From NCBI RefSeq assembly GCF_027587375.1, contig NZ_JAMXIC010000002.1, positions 310,001-374,000 of the forward strand: 64,000 nucleotides of DNA. The letters run 5' to 3'. How positions within the stretch are numbered: the first letter of the stretch is position 1; every line of letters starts with the position of its first letter. This document shows positions 8,769 through 17,036 of the stretch, one piece after another. This DNA is from Arthrobacter sp. B2a2-09 (lineage in GTDB: Bacteria > Actinomycetota > Actinomycetes > Actinomycetales > Micrococcaceae). The notes under the pieces were generated by a model that was not told the origin of the DNA, made no database searches, and saw only the letters and a list, made by a program, of their open reading frames with translations. Position numbers and translations under genes: made by a program.

Positions 8769-9792
8769 TGGGCCTGCCTCCACTGTTGTCGCGAATGAGC
8801 CGGTACAAGACGGATCCGGATACGCGCGCCGGAGACGATGACGACTGCCATAGGCTCTGCAGATAGCCAATCGCGGTGACACCCAGAACTGCTACGATCA
8901 CTCCCGCCCTGGCCAGACCTCCCACGTCGCCGTCGTGCGTGTAGGAGCGTAGTCCGGCCAGGACAGCGCGCGGCAGCACACGGCGAACATATCGGCGTTC
9001 CGGTCCGAGGATTTCGCGCTGCCCGAGAAGCCGGGTCACCTGGGCCTTCGAAACACCCTCTGACCAGGCCCTCGACAACATGTACCGCAGGGTGCCGCGC
9101 GTAGCCGGCACATGGTGGCGAACCACGGCTGCCGGTTCGTAAACCACGCGGGTTCCGGGCGAACCGATGGATGCCCTCAGGCACAATTCGGTCTCCTCGC
9201 AGCCAAGGGGACGATCACCTTGCCGGCCAAGGGACGCATTGAATCCGCCGACCCGCCCAAAGACATCGCAGCGGAAGGACATGTTCGCGCCGATCACGTT
9301 ACGCACTTGCGCCGCGACTCTGGGCAACCCTTTATAGGTGCACCCGACAATCCAATCAAGCTCTTCAGGAAAGTGCGCCGGCCGACCTGATTCCCATACG
9401 GGTTCAACCCGGCCCCCGACCGCCAACACGTCTGGATCGTCATATAGCAGGACGAGCCGCGCCAGCCAGTCCGGGGCGGCTTCGGCGTCATCGTCGAGGA
9501 AGGCCACGACGTCACCGGTTGCCGCTCCCACCCCGGTGTTGCGAGCGCCGGAAAGGCCCCGAGGACCCGAGTTCTCCACCACTTCGACCCCCAGCAGCGC
9601 ACCCGTCAGCCGCCGGTACAGACCTAATCGCCGGTACAGATCCTCGTTGTGGTCAACGACGACAACAAACTGTTCCGGCCGGAACGTCTGGGACTGAACC
9701 GATGCGATCCCGCGGAGCAGCAACTCCCACCGGGCTTCGGTGAAGCAACAGATCACGACGCTGACGGTGGGCCAGCCGGCACCGCCGGGCAT
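8761..9792 (-). CDS. GT2 family glycosyltransferase
   Basis: 343 aa. The ATG at 9792 overlaps the upstream TAA (TAATG). Nucleotide-sugar-binding start TVSVVICCFTEARW (9-22), GLSGARNTGVG (79-89) and the triple Asp FLDDDAE (99-104) define a GT-A inverting transferase. A later GCEETELCLRA block supplies the catalytic-base region. The last ~70 residues contain one hydrophobic segment (AGVIVAVLGVTAIGYL) that may anchor the protein in the membrane. It probably adds one sugar to the lipid-linked repeat unit. Confidence 0.85.
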   Translation of the reverse strand: MPGGAGWPTVSVVICCFTEARWELLLRGIASVQSQTFRPEQFVVVVDHNEDLYRRLGLYRRLTGALLGVEVVENSGPRGLSGARNTGVGAATGDVVAFLDDDAEAAPDWLARLVLLYDDPDVLAVGGRVEPVWESGRPAHFPEELDWIVGCTYKGLPRVAAQVRNVIGANMSFRCDVFGRVGGFNASLGRQGDRPLGCEETELCLRASIGSPGTRVVYEPAAVVRHHVPATRGTLRYMLSRAWSEGVSKAQVTRLLGQREILGPERRYVRRVLPRAVLAGLRSYTHDGDVGGLARAGVIVAVLGVTAIGYLQSLWQSSSSPARVSGSVLYRLIRDNSGGRPSD

Positions 9793-10658
9793 TAGCCGTC
9801 CGCCAGCATCGTCAGGACCGTCTGCGGGTCGGTAGGAACATGGGGAAACCTCATGTCCGGATACCGGTACTTCACCCGCCGAAGGGCCTCCGGCCGAACT
9901 CCCGCCGTCGGCGCGTCCCATCCGACGCACTCACGGGTCAGCGTGCGCAAGACGCGCCACCCGTCGCGGAAGGTCTGCAGGTGTGAATTGCCCGAAATGC
10001 GGGACAGCTCATGGCTTGGCACCTCAGCGATGCGAAGCCCCGCCCGTGCCGCCCGCGACACCAGTTCGGTCTCGATTTCGAAACCATCGGACTTGAGTTC
10101 AAGGACTTCCAGGCATTCCCTGCGGAAAGCGATATACCCGTAACAAAGGTCCGAGAAGTTACAGTGCAAGGCTCTGTTCGCCAGCCCTGTGAGTGCACGG
10201 TTGCCTAGATTGCGCAAACGCGTCAAGTCATCGGATCCGCCGCCGGTGACATAACGGGAGCCCTTGACGAAATCGTGGTCGTGCTGCAGGGGTGAAACGA
10301 ACCAGCCGATCTCCCTCGGGTCCATGCTGCCGTCCGCGTCGAGCATGACGATGATGTCCCCGGTGGCCGCGGCGAAACCTGCCCGCATGGCGGCGCCCTT
10401 GCCGGCATGCAGCTCGTTCACCACGACGACGTCGAAGCGAAGCGCGCGCGCTACATCCACGGTGAGGTCTTCCGAGCGACCGTCCACGACGATCACTTCG
10501 TCAACGTACGACGGCATCCGCCTGAGCACCCACGGCAGATTCAATGCCTCATTCAAAGTGGGAATCACCACACTGATCGAAGCCGCCGGGAGCGAAGTCC
10601 CCGGGGCCGAAGCAACAGGGGTCCGGCCGCTGGCAGGCTCCAACTGTCCAATGGACAC
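9792..10658 (-). CDS. GT2 glycosyltransferase, dolichol-phosphate-mannose-synthase-like
   Basis: 288 aa from a GTG at 10658 that has GGGGGTGAG about 5 nt upstream. A GTG at 10700 would add 14 residues but has no ribosome site. Motifs: ISVVIPTLNEALNLPWVL, EVIVVDGRSEDLT, GKGAAMRAGF and VMLDADGSMDP with the DxD pair, typical of polyprenyl-phosphate sugar synthases and related GT2 enzymes. No C-terminal membrane domain is present. It is the first gene of the leftward operon, so it probably loads a sugar on a polyprenyl carrier or starts the repeat unit. Confidence 0.85.
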   Translation of the reverse strand: MSIGQLEPASGRTPVASAPGTSLPAASISVVIPTLNEALNLPWVLRRMPSYVDEVIVVDGRSEDLTVDVARALRFDVVVVNELHAGKGAAMRAGFAAATGDIIVMLDADGSMDPREIGWFVSPLQHDHDFVKGSRYVTGGGSDDLTRLRNLGNRALTGLANRALHCNFSDLCYGYIAFRRECLEVLELKSDGFEIETELVSRAARAGLRIAEVPSHELSRISGNSHLQTFRDGWRVLRTLTRECVGWDAPTAGVRPEALRRVKYRYPDMRFPHVPTDPQTVLTMLADG

Positions 10659-10788
10659 CGCTCTCACCCCCGTCCGTCTACCCGCACGAATGTGGAACAC
10701 CAGCTGGGAAGCATACGGCGTCCTCTTTTGGACAGTCGCCGGGAAAGTGGGCCTGGATCGTTCATGACCGCACCTCGATTTCGCTCGC

Positions 10789-10857
10789 CGTTACATGCAC
10801 CAGGTCAGGTGCATGTTGGCATGAGCATGGGACCGAACCCGTTACAGCACCGTTACA
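10789..10857. promoter_or_regulatory. CGTTACA heptamer repeats, candidate SARP binding sites
   Basis: CGTTACA occurs at 10789-10795, 10840-10846 and 10851-10857. The last two are exactly 11 bp apart, the helical spacing typical of SARP/BTAD activator boxes. They lie between the glycosyltransferase operon and the divergent BTAD regulator. Function is inferred from spacing and location. Confidence 0.5.
10793..10816. promoter_or_regulatory. 24-bp inverted repeat in the divergent promoter region
   Basis: Perfect 9-bp arms ACATGCACC and GGTGCATGT flank AGGTCA. It overlaps the first CGTTACA heptamer. It may be an operator for a dimeric repressor; the binding protein is unknown. Confidence 0.45.
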
Positions 10858-11065
10858 AGGCGGCGCGGCTTTTGTTGTGAACGTTTCAGCCGAGGGCTTC
10901 CGAGGCCAGCCGGGGCAGGAATCGATAACGAGTAAGTAGGACATCCGTCAGGGTTCCTTGATTCAAGTAGTGGCCACTCGTGACCGGGTCAGTCAACGCT
11001 GGCTAGTCTCTGACAACGTACCGTTTTGCCCACCAGGAATCCGACGTTCGATTGGGGTACGAGAC

Positions 11066-11872
11066 GTGGTTTCATCACCAGATCCACAGTGGTCCCTGAC
11101 CCTGCTCAATGGGTGGACACTGAGCCGGGATGGCCGGCGGCAGAAGGTAGCGCATCGGCAGCAACGCCTTCTCACCGCGCTGGCCCTGTTCGGCGAGCGG
11201 CCGCGCACGTTCCTCTCTGGACTTCTCTGGCCGGACTCCTCCGATGCCCAGGCCGCGGTCGGCCTCAGGGTGAGCATCTGGCACATCAATCACGAGCTCC
11301 CCGGCCTGCTCGACGCCGACGGAACCACAGATGTTTCCGTGGCGCTCAGTGAGCAGGTACTCGTTGATATCACCGACCTTGAACGCGAGCTTCACGCCCC
11401 GGCCTCCGAACTGAGCGATTGGTACCCGAGGTGGGAACGGCTTCGAACAGCGGAGCTTCTTCCGGGATGGTACGAGGACTGGATCCTGGCCGAACAGGAA
11501 CGCTTCCGAGCAGTGCGGACAGCAGCCCTCGACTCCATCGCCGCATACCACCTCAGCCATGGAAACGCCGAGGAAACCAAGGCCGCCACTACCGTGGCGA
11601 TCTCCCTGGAACCATTCCGGGAGTCCTCCTACCGGTTGCTGATCCAGGCACACCTTGCCACCGGTGACCTCGTATCCGCGATTCGCACCTACAAGAGCTA
11701 CTCCGCCGAGCTGAGGCAGGAATTCGGCGTAGGCCCGTCACCATCACTCGCCAAGCTCATTCATGGTGCCGTCGGGGCGAGCGGTCGCCAAAACGCCGTC
11801 GGCGGCTTCCCGTTTACGCAGGTTCCGCCCTCGAGCCACATCGTGATGAGCAATCAGCGGCCGACAGCGTAA
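11066..11872 (+). CDS. SARP/BTAD-domain transcriptional activator
   Basis: 268 aa if the GTG at 11066 is used (GGGG about 8 nt upstream); a TTG at 10958 is an alternative longer start. Residues ~10-100 form an OmpR-like winged helix (WSLTLLNGWTL..., RQQRLLTALALFGERPRTFLSGLLWPDS), and residues ~100-245 the bacterial transcriptional activation domain with TPR-like helices (LLPGWYEDWILAEQERFR, SLEPFRESSYRLLIQAHLATGD, YKSYSAELRQEFGVGPSPSLAKLI). It lacks the NB-ARC and TPR extensions of AfsR. It is divergent from the polysaccharide operon and is its likely regulator. Confidence 0.88.
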   Translation: MVSSPDPQWSLTLLNGWTLSRDGRRQKVAHRQQRLLTALALFGERPRTFLSGLLWPDSSDAQAAVGLRVSIWHINHELPGLLDADGTTDVSVALSEQVLVDITDLERELHAPASELSDWYPRWERLRTAELLPGWYEDWILAEQERFRAVRTAALDSIAAYHLSHGNAEETKAATTVAISLEPFRESSYRLLIQAHLATGDLVSAIRTYKSYSAELRQEFGVGPSPSLAKLIHGAVGASGRQNAVGGFPFTQVPPSSHIVMSNQRPTA

Positions 11873-11928
11873 TCGTGTCAGTCCTCGATCGCCTGGGGGC
11901 TCGCCGTTAACTGCATGGTGGTCGTCTC

Positions 11929-12387
11929 TCATCCGCCGAGGCGGGCGAAAGCAGGGCTCCCGCCGGCCAGTCTGCCGTCACGTACCGTGAACGGATACAT
12001 CCGTGCGACGTCCGATTCTTTGAGCCCACCGAGCGGGAAGAACGCCGAAACCGTGTCACCGTGCAACATAGGTGCATCCGTTGAAACGCCAACACGTGCG
12101 AACGACGCGCTTAATCGCCCCGAAGGCGATGCATGCAGCAAGTCGAACGATCCCGGCGCGCTTCCGCCACGGAACCGGATGCCCAGGCAGCGGACGCTTC
12201 CGCCAAAGACATCGGCGCAGGTCAAGCCCAACAGGAATTCTTCCGGCCCCGGCACCGGCCCATCCATACAGACCGAGAGCAAGAGTTGCTGCCCGAAATC
12301 AATCAGCAGTATGCGGCCCGGACCCGGGCGATACCGCCCAGGCGTTGCCTGTAACCGCGCCCCGTTGCGAACACCTGCGGCCCTCAT
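11929..12387 (-). CDS. hypothetical protein
   Basis: 152 aa. The ATG at 12387 has AGGAG 6 nt upstream, a convincing start, although the frame is open further upstream. The sequence has a Gly/Pro/Arg-rich N-terminus and beta-rich blocks (ILLIDFGQQLLLSVCMDGP, FLLGLTCADVFGGSVRCLGIRFRGG), three Cys and no signal peptide or membrane helix. I do not recognise a family. Convergent with the BTAD gene (about 55 bp apart) and co-directional with the phosphoribosyltransferase. Confidence 0.55.
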   Translation of the reverse strand: MRAAGVRNGARLQATPGRYRPGPGRILLIDFGQQLLLSVCMDGPVPGPEEFLLGLTCADVFGGSVRCLGIRFRGGSAPGSFDLLHASPSGRLSASFARVGVSTDAPMLHGDTVSAFFPLGGLKESDVARMYPFTVRDGRLAGGSPAFARLGG

Positions 12388-12527
12388 GGCTTCTCCTGCC
12401 CGAACCAAACAAATGACCTGCTTGACTACGAATTTATGCCTGTAAGCCTGCGGTAACCTGAACCCCACGTGAAGATTTGGCGAAAATTGCAAGCCGAATC
12501 GACTCGACGCACCGGCTGGGAGCGAGC

Positions 12528-13181
12528 TTACCCCGCCTGTTCCAAAAGCCGCACCGCGTCGTCGTCGGTCAATTGCTCGAAGTGCTCGTAGAACGCGCCC
12601 ACGGCATGGAACTTGCCCGGCGTGTGCAGGCACATCATGAAATCGCACACCCGGCTGATGGACGCTTGGGCTTCGAGGGATGACACTGGGACCGCAGTCA
12701 CCACAGTCGCCGCCCCGCCTGCGCGGACGGCCTCGACTGCGGCACGCATGGTTGCGCCGGTCGCGAGTCCGTCGTCGACAAGAACCACGGTCTTGCCCGA
12801 GAGATCGAAGCTGATACCGGGGTAGGTCTTCACGCGCCGCAGGAGTTCTCCCCGCTCGCGTACCTCCACCGCGTCAAGCGAAGCCTGGGTGATTCCGTGC
12901 CGCAGCATGCGTTCTGCGAGGGGCCGGTTGAGTATGCGGACGATCCTGCCGTTGGACCAGGCAAGGGCGCCGAACGCTGTTTCTTCACGCCCCGGAATGC
13001 CGAGTTTGCGCACCAGAATGGCGCCGAATGGCTGGTAGAGCTCGACGGCGGCAGCGGCCGCCACGGGGACCCCACCACGGGCGAGACCCAGCAAGATGGT
13101 GTCCGGCCGTTGCCGGAGCTGCGGAAGCCCTGCTGCCACGCGGCGTCCGGCTTCCGCACGGTCCTTGAACCGCATGCCCAT
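12528..13181 (-). CDS. phosphoribosyltransferase family protein
   Basis: 217 aa from the ATG at 13181 (GGAAGTGAG 4-5 nt upstream). The PRPP-binding loop is KTVVLVDDGLATGATMRAAV, with the two acidic residues followed by the TGAT phosphate loop. An early block, ILLGLARGGVPVAAAAA, matches the second conserved segment of the family. These stand-alone PRTases are often annotated as stress-related; the base substrate is not evident. Divergent from the MarR gene with a 73-bp gap. Confidence 0.85.
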   Translation of the reverse strand: MGMRFKDRAEAGRRVAAGLPQLRQRPDTILLGLARGGVPVAAAAAVELYQPFGAILVRKLGIPGREETAFGALAWSNGRIVRILNRPLAERMLRHGITQASLDAVEVRERGELLRRVKTYPGISFDLSGKTVVLVDDGLATGATMRAAVEAVRAGGAATVVTAVPVSSLEAQASISRVCDFMMCLHTPGKFHAVGAFYEHFEQLTDDDAVRLLEQAG

Positions 13182-13254
13182 TCGTCTCACTTCCACGTCA
13201 TCCAGCGCTGGATCAAGCCTACCTTTCTTGCCGGGACCGCTCTGCGCTGCCACG

Positions 13255-13677
13255 ATGGGCCATGTGAACAAGCCCATCGGTTACTGGATCAAACGCCTGG
13301 ATACCGCATTGGAGGCGCATCTGGACAGCACCTTGGCGAGGTTGAAACTCAGCCGGAGGCAGTGGCAGACCCTCAATGTCCTGGCCGAGACACCCCTTAG
13401 CCCCGAGGATCTTGACGGAATACTCAACCCTTTTTGGGGCGGCGACACGCGGCGTCGCGAAAGCGAACTCGCCGCGCTGGTAGGCCGCGGCATGATCATC
13501 ATGGTGGACGCTCGCATCAGTCTCAGCGAACTGGGCCACGCAAAACGTGCGGAAGCCCTAAGGCTCGTTGAGGACTCCCGCCAGGACCTCTCGATGGGGA
13601 TCGGTATCGACGAATACGCCATGGCCCTCAGCGTGCTGGAGCGCATGACGCTCAATGCGGAGCGGCTGGCCGGCTAA
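13255..13677 (+). CDS. MarR-like winged-helix regulator
   Basis: 140 aa, ATG at 13255; GTG at 13264 is a possible alternative since neither has a clear ribosome site. N-terminal helix with IGYWIKRLDTALEAHLDSTLARLKLSRRQWQTLNVLAE is the MarR dimerisation and helix-turn-helix entry. The wing region (RRRESELAALVGRGMIIMVDARISLSELG) is shorter than in typical MarR proteins. No Cys, so not a thiol redox sensor. Probably controls itself or the divergent phosphoribosyltransferase. Confidence 0.75.
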   Translation: MGHVNKPIGYWIKRLDTALEAHLDSTLARLKLSRRQWQTLNVLAETPLSPEDLDGILNPFWGGDTRRRESELAALVGRGMIIMVDARISLSELGHAKRAEALRLVEDSRQDLSMGIGIDEYAMALSVLERMTLNAERLAG

Positions 13678-13689
13678 GCCAGCCGCTCC
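13659..13689. terminator. bidirectional hairpin over the MarR stop codon
   Basis: Perfect 12-bp stem GGAGCGGCTGGC / GCCAGCCGCTCC with a 7-nt loop that contains the TAA stop of the MarR gene. It separates the MarR gene from the convergent hydrolase (stop at 13697). No long T-run on either side. Confidence 0.6.
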
Positions 13690-13696
13690 GCCACCA

Positions 13697-14527
13697 TTAG
13701 ACGCCGAGGAACGCCACCGCAGCGTCCTTGAAAACCCGGCTGGTCACGGCGTTGCTGTGGTTCCGTCCCGGGACGAGCAGCTGTTCAACCATGCCACCGG
13801 CGTGGGCGGCGATCGAAGCGAGCTCCGGCATGGTGACGGCGCGTTCGTCCTTATCACCGGCCACCAGGAGCATCGGCATGTGGGGCACGGCTTCGGCGGG
13901 ATCGAATGGTTCGCCCTTGATGGCCTCGATGAGCGACAAGAGCGCAAAAAGATCGTTGCTCGGCAAGAGCTGTGCCATCTTGAGCAACCCTGCGGTGGAC
14001 TCGTCTTCAATAGGTGTGCCGTCCGCGAGGTAGTGCTGGGCGGCGACGAGATCGAAGGAGGCCAGAGGGTCTTCCTTGTTCGGACCGCCCAACACGAGCC
14101 GGTGCACGAGTTCGGGCTGGGTCGCCCCGAATTCCCAGGCGAGCCGGGAGCCCAAGGAATAGCCGATGACGTCGAGTCCGCTGGTAGGGTCACCGGCGCG
14201 CACGGGGCGCGCACCGGCGTCGGCGACTATCTGGAGCAGGTCCGCGCGGATCCGGCTCGGGGAGTAGGAGTCCAGATCCTCCGGCGAACTGCTCCGGCCG
14301 TGCCCTGGAAGGTCCACCGTGATGACCCGCCGGCCGGCGGACTTGAGGGTGGAAATCCAGCCGGTGTCGCCCCAATTGAGTTTGGTGGACGAGGAGAAGC
14401 CGTGCAACAGCAGGACGGGACGCAGCCTGGCGTCGGTGCCTTCGGCAGGCTCATGGACTTCCACGAACAGATGCGGGTCTGTTCCTTCCACAGTGTGGAT
14501 GTGCTCTCCGGTGTGCCTGCCGCTCAT
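13697..14527 (-). CDS. alpha/beta hydrolase, possible E2-type partner of the 2-oxo-acid dehydrogenase
   Basis: 276 aa. The ATG at 14527 is chosen because GAGGA, overlapping the upstream stop, sits about 8 nt before it. Oxyanion HGF at 42-44, nucleophile elbow GYSLGS with Ser124, an acidic residue around VAGDKDE, and His in GRNHSNA near the C-terminus complete the triad. It is last in the operon after E1 alpha, E1 beta and a lipoyl-domain protein. AcoC of acetoin dehydrogenases joins a lipoyl domain to an alpha/beta hydrolase, so this looks like the second half of a split AcoC-type E2 (inference). A free-standing esterase is the alternative. Confidence 0.82.
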   Translation of the reverse strand: MSGRHTGEHIHTVEGTDPHLFVEVHEPAEGTDARLRPVLLLHGFSSSTKLNWGDTGWISTLKSAGRRVITVDLPGHGRSSSPEDLDSYSPSRIRADLLQIVADAGARPVRAGDPTSGLDVIGYSLGSRLAWEFGATQPELVHRLVLGGPNKEDPLASFDLVAAQHYLADGTPIEDESTAGLLKMAQLLPSNDLFALLSLIEAIKGEPFDPAEAVPHMPMLLVAGDKDERAVTMPELASIAAHAGGMVEQLLVPGRNHSNAVTSRVFKDAAVAFLGV

Positions 14528-14531
14528 GGTG

Positions 14532-14861
14532 TCAGTCCTCATCAAGTACAGCGCTCAGGCGGACCCGGCGCTTCGGTGCGTCATCCTTCGGAACGGTGCC
14601 CACGATGCCGGCAGTATTGTCCGGCACTTCGAACACCACCAGCGGCTCGCCGACGTTGATGGTCTCGCCCGGCGCGCCGTGGATACGGATCACTTTACCC
14701 GCCTGCGGGCTCGGCAACTCGAGGGCGGATTTACTCGTTTCCAGCTCCACGAGCGGCTGGTTCCGTTCCACCTGGTCGCCGGGGGAGACGAGCCAGTCCA
14801 GCACGGTCGCCTCGATGAGGCCTTCGCCAAGATCGGGCAGGGGGAAGCTGATTTCAGCCAC
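14532..14861 (-). CDS. stand-alone lipoyl-domain protein (E2 lacking catalytic domain)
   Basis: 109 aa from a GTG at 14861, overlapping the end of E1 beta by 8 bp. Residues 1-77 are a full biotinyl/lipoyl domain: ISFPLPDLGEGLIEATV at 4-20, ELETSKSALELPSP with the lipoylation Lys44, and GETINVGEPLVVFE. The last ~30 residues are basic (DDAPKRRVRLSAVLDED). Ordinary E2 enzymes continue with an E1/E3-binding domain and a ~230-residue acyltransferase domain; both are absent. The next gene starts 5 nt downstream and encodes an alpha/beta hydrolase. Confidence 0.88.
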   Translation of the reverse strand: MAEISFPLPDLGEGLIEATVLDWLVSPGDQVERNQPLVELETSKSALELPSPQAGKVIRIHGAPGETINVGEPLVVFEVPDNTAGIVGTVPKDDAPKRRVRLSAVLDED

Positions 14862-15885
14862 GTCGGTACTCCAGTACTCGTTGGATCCCCAGGAGGATGC
14901 GGTCAATGTTCGGAATGTATTCGTCCTCCAGGTCGCCGGAGGGATACGGCACGTCGAAGCCGGTGACCCGCTCGACGGGTGCCTTCAGGGTGTCGAAGCA
15001 GCTTTGCGTTATCAGTTGGGCTACTTCGGCCCCCAGTCCGGAGGTCAGCGGGGCTTCATGAACGACGACGGCGCGCCGCGTCTTTCCGACGGAAGTCGCG
15101 AGTGCCTCGGCATCGATCGGCTTGAGCCAGCGCAGATCAAGGACCTCGACGTCGATTCCGTCCTCCGCCGCGAGTTCCGCAACCTGCAGGCATCGCGCCA
15201 CCATGGCACCCCAGGCTACGAGGGTCAGGTGGCGGCCTGGCCGGACAATGCGGGCGCCGGTAAGGGGCCCGGCGTCGGATGTGTCGACGTCGCCCTTTTG
15301 CCAGTACCGGGACTTCGGTTCCATGAAGATCACCGGGTCCGGCCGCGAGGCCGCGTACTTGAGCAGGTGATAGGCATCGTGCGGGTCCGACGGCGAAACA
15401 ACCTTGAGGCCCGGAACGTGCGCGAAGAGTGCTTCGAGGCTTTCGCCGTGGTGTTCGGGGGCGCGGATGCCGCCGAAGCTGGGGACCCGGAGGGTGATCG
15501 GCATCGGCAAGGTGCCGCGGCTGCGGTAGTTCATCCGGGCGATCTGGCACACGATCTGGTTGATGGCGGGATACGCGAAGCCATCGAACTGTACCTCTGG
15601 AATCGGGTGGAAGCCGGCCATGGCCAGGCCCACGGACATGCCCAGGATGCCCGATTCTGCGAGCGGCGTGTCAAAGACCCGCGACTCTCCGTGCTTGGCC
15701 TGCAGTCCGTCCGTGATGCGGAAGACTCCGCCCAATTGGCCGCAATCCTCGCCGAAGACCACCGTTTTTGGATCGGTGGAGAGGATCTCGTCCAAAGCGC
15801 GGTTGAGTGCCTGCTGCATGGAAAGCTTTACGGATTGTTCGTCTCGTGCCCCGGCTTCAAGAAGGGCAGTTGTGCTCTCAGACAT
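14854..15885 (-). CDS. 2-oxo-acid dehydrogenase E1 component, beta subunit
   Basis: 343 aa from the ATG at 15885, overlapping the E1 alpha stop by 8 bp. Transketolase-like pyrimidine-binding domain in residues ~10-190 with VVFGEDCGQLGGVFRITDGL and the FDTPLAESGILGMSVGLAMAG block, and a C-terminal transketolase domain from ~210 (GAMVARCLQVAELAAEDGIDVEVLDLRWLKPID, EAPLTSGLGAEVAQLI). It pairs with E1 alpha for ThDP-dependent decarboxylation. Branched-chain 2-oxo acid, pyruvate and acetoin enzymes share this architecture; sequence feel is closest to branched-chain or pyruvate types, substrate unproven. Confidence 0.9.
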   Translation of the reverse strand: MSESTTALLEAGARDEQSVKLSMQQALNRALDEILSTDPKTVVFGEDCGQLGGVFRITDGLQAKHGESRVFDTPLAESGILGMSVGLAMAGFHPIPEVQFDGFAYPAINQIVCQIARMNYRSRGTLPMPITLRVPSFGGIRAPEHHGESLEALFAHVPGLKVVSPSDPHDAYHLLKYAASRPDPVIFMEPKSRYWQKGDVDTSDAGPLTGARIVRPGRHLTLVAWGAMVARCLQVAELAAEDGIDVEVLDLRWLKPIDAEALATSVGKTRRAVVVHEAPLTSGLGAEVAQLITQSCFDTLKAPVERVTGFDVPYPSGDLEDEYIPNIDRILLGIQRVLEYRRG

Positions 15886-16933
15886 GTTCGGACTCCTCGC
15901 GCCAACGGGTGGCCTGGTTTTCAAGGGCGGGGGTGGTTTCCTGGAAGACGAAATCGAACATCTCGTTGCCGGGCCTCGGGCCGAGGGCTTCGATTCCGGT
16001 GCGGATCGCTTCTTCCTCTGCCCGGGCCGCCTGGTTGGCGGTCATGAAGAATGCCTCGTCGGCGACGCCTTCAGCCAGCAAGCGCTCGCGGAGGCGTTCC
16101 AGGGGGTCCTCGCCGGCGTCGATGCGCTCGTCGTCGAGGCTCCGGTACCGGCCGGGATCGTCGGCGGTGGAATGCGGCCCGCGGCGGTAGGTCATGGCCT
16201 CGACCACAACCGGACCGTTTCCTGCGCGGCAGTGGGCGAAGGCGTTGCGGGTGGCCTCATGGACAGCGACCACATCGTTGCCGTCCACCTGAGTGCCCGG
16301 GATTCCATAGCCGGCGGCACGTGCAGCCACCGAGCCGCCGGCAACCTGCCGTTCGGTGGGCACGGAAATCGCCCAGCCGTTGTTCTGGATGAAGAAGACA
16401 ACGGGTGCTTTCATCACGGCGGCAAAGTTCATGGCCTCATGGACATCGCCTTGGGAGGAAGCGCCGTCGCCGAAGTAGCTGAGGGCCACTCCTTGTCCAC
16501 CACTCAGGGTCTGGCCGTGGGCCCAGCCAACGGCATGAAGGACCGATCCTGCCACGACGGCCTGGATGGGCGCGAGGCGGCTTGCCAGGGGATCGTACAT
16601 ACCGCCGTGCCACGTTGCCTTGTGGGTGGACATGTACGCCACCATGTCCACCCCCATTGTCCTGGCGACGCCCATCTCGCGGTACGTCGGAAAGGCGAAG
16701 TCGCGTGCAGTGTCGAGGGCGTAGGCGCTGCCGACCTGGGCGGCTTCCTGGCCGAGTTCCGGAGCGTAGCCGGGGATGATTCCCTGGCGCTGCCAGGCGA
16801 CGGCCGAGGTATCCAGGTATCGAACGGCAGCCATCAGGGAATAGAGCTCCCTGAGTTGTCCGGGGGACAGGGGCGCGGCGTCGGCTGCGGCCACGGCGGG
16901 AAGAAGTGAGTCCATGGACGTGACCGTAGTCAC
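15878..16933 (-). CDS. 2-oxo-acid dehydrogenase E1 component, alpha subunit
   Basis: 351 aa from a GTG at 16933; the in-frame ATG at 16915 and a TTG at 16951 are alternatives. The GTG is preferred because a TACAAT box ends exactly 7 nt before it and there is no Shine-Dalgarno site, which suggests a leaderless mRNA. ThDP-binding motif GDGASSQGDVHEAMNFA ... QNNGWA is intact. The phosphorylation-loop equivalent reads RRGPHSTADDPGRYRS, as in branched-chain and related bacterial E1 alpha subunits. First gene of a four-gene operon with 8-bp overlaps. Confidence 0.9.
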   Translation of the reverse strand: MTTVTSMDSLLPAVAAADAAPLSPGQLRELYSLMAAVRYLDTSAVAWQRQGIIPGYAPELGQEAAQVGSAYALDTARDFAFPTYREMGVARTMGVDMVAYMSTHKATWHGGMYDPLASRLAPIQAVVAGSVLHAVGWAHGQTLSGGQGVALSYFGDGASSQGDVHEAMNFAAVMKAPVVFFIQNNGWAISVPTERQVAGGSVAARAAGYGIPGTQVDGNDVVAVHEATRNAFAHCRAGNGPVVVEAMTYRRGPHSTADDPGRYRSLDDERIDAGEDPLERLRERLLAEGVADEAFFMTANQAARAEEEAIRTGIEALGPRPGNEMFDFVFQETTPALENQATRWREESEHV

Positions 16934-16959
16934 TGTTTGGATTGTAGGCAATCCGCCTA
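16920..16959 (-). promoter_or_regulatory. leaderless promoter and two palindromes before E1 alpha
   Basis: Read leftward, TACAAT (16946-16941) is followed by 7 nt and the GTG start. TAGGC-AATCC-GCCTA (16945-16959) is a perfect 5-bp-arm inverted repeat over the -10 box. GTGAC-CGTA-GTCAC (16920-16933) is a second one covering the start codon. Either could bind a repressor. No good -35 hexamer is seen. Confidence 0.5.
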
Positions 16960-17036
16960 TTCGAGGCTAGTCAAACTGCCATGAACTGCCAGCTATCCCG
17001 TGGGAACACATAGCAGTTTGTGCACCCGGCGCCCCT

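Noticed and set aside
14596-16909. Rightward open frames opposite the 2-oxo-acid dehydrogenase genes
   Set aside because: The leftward strand encodes intact E1 alpha, E1 beta and lipoyl proteins with correct motifs and overlaps.
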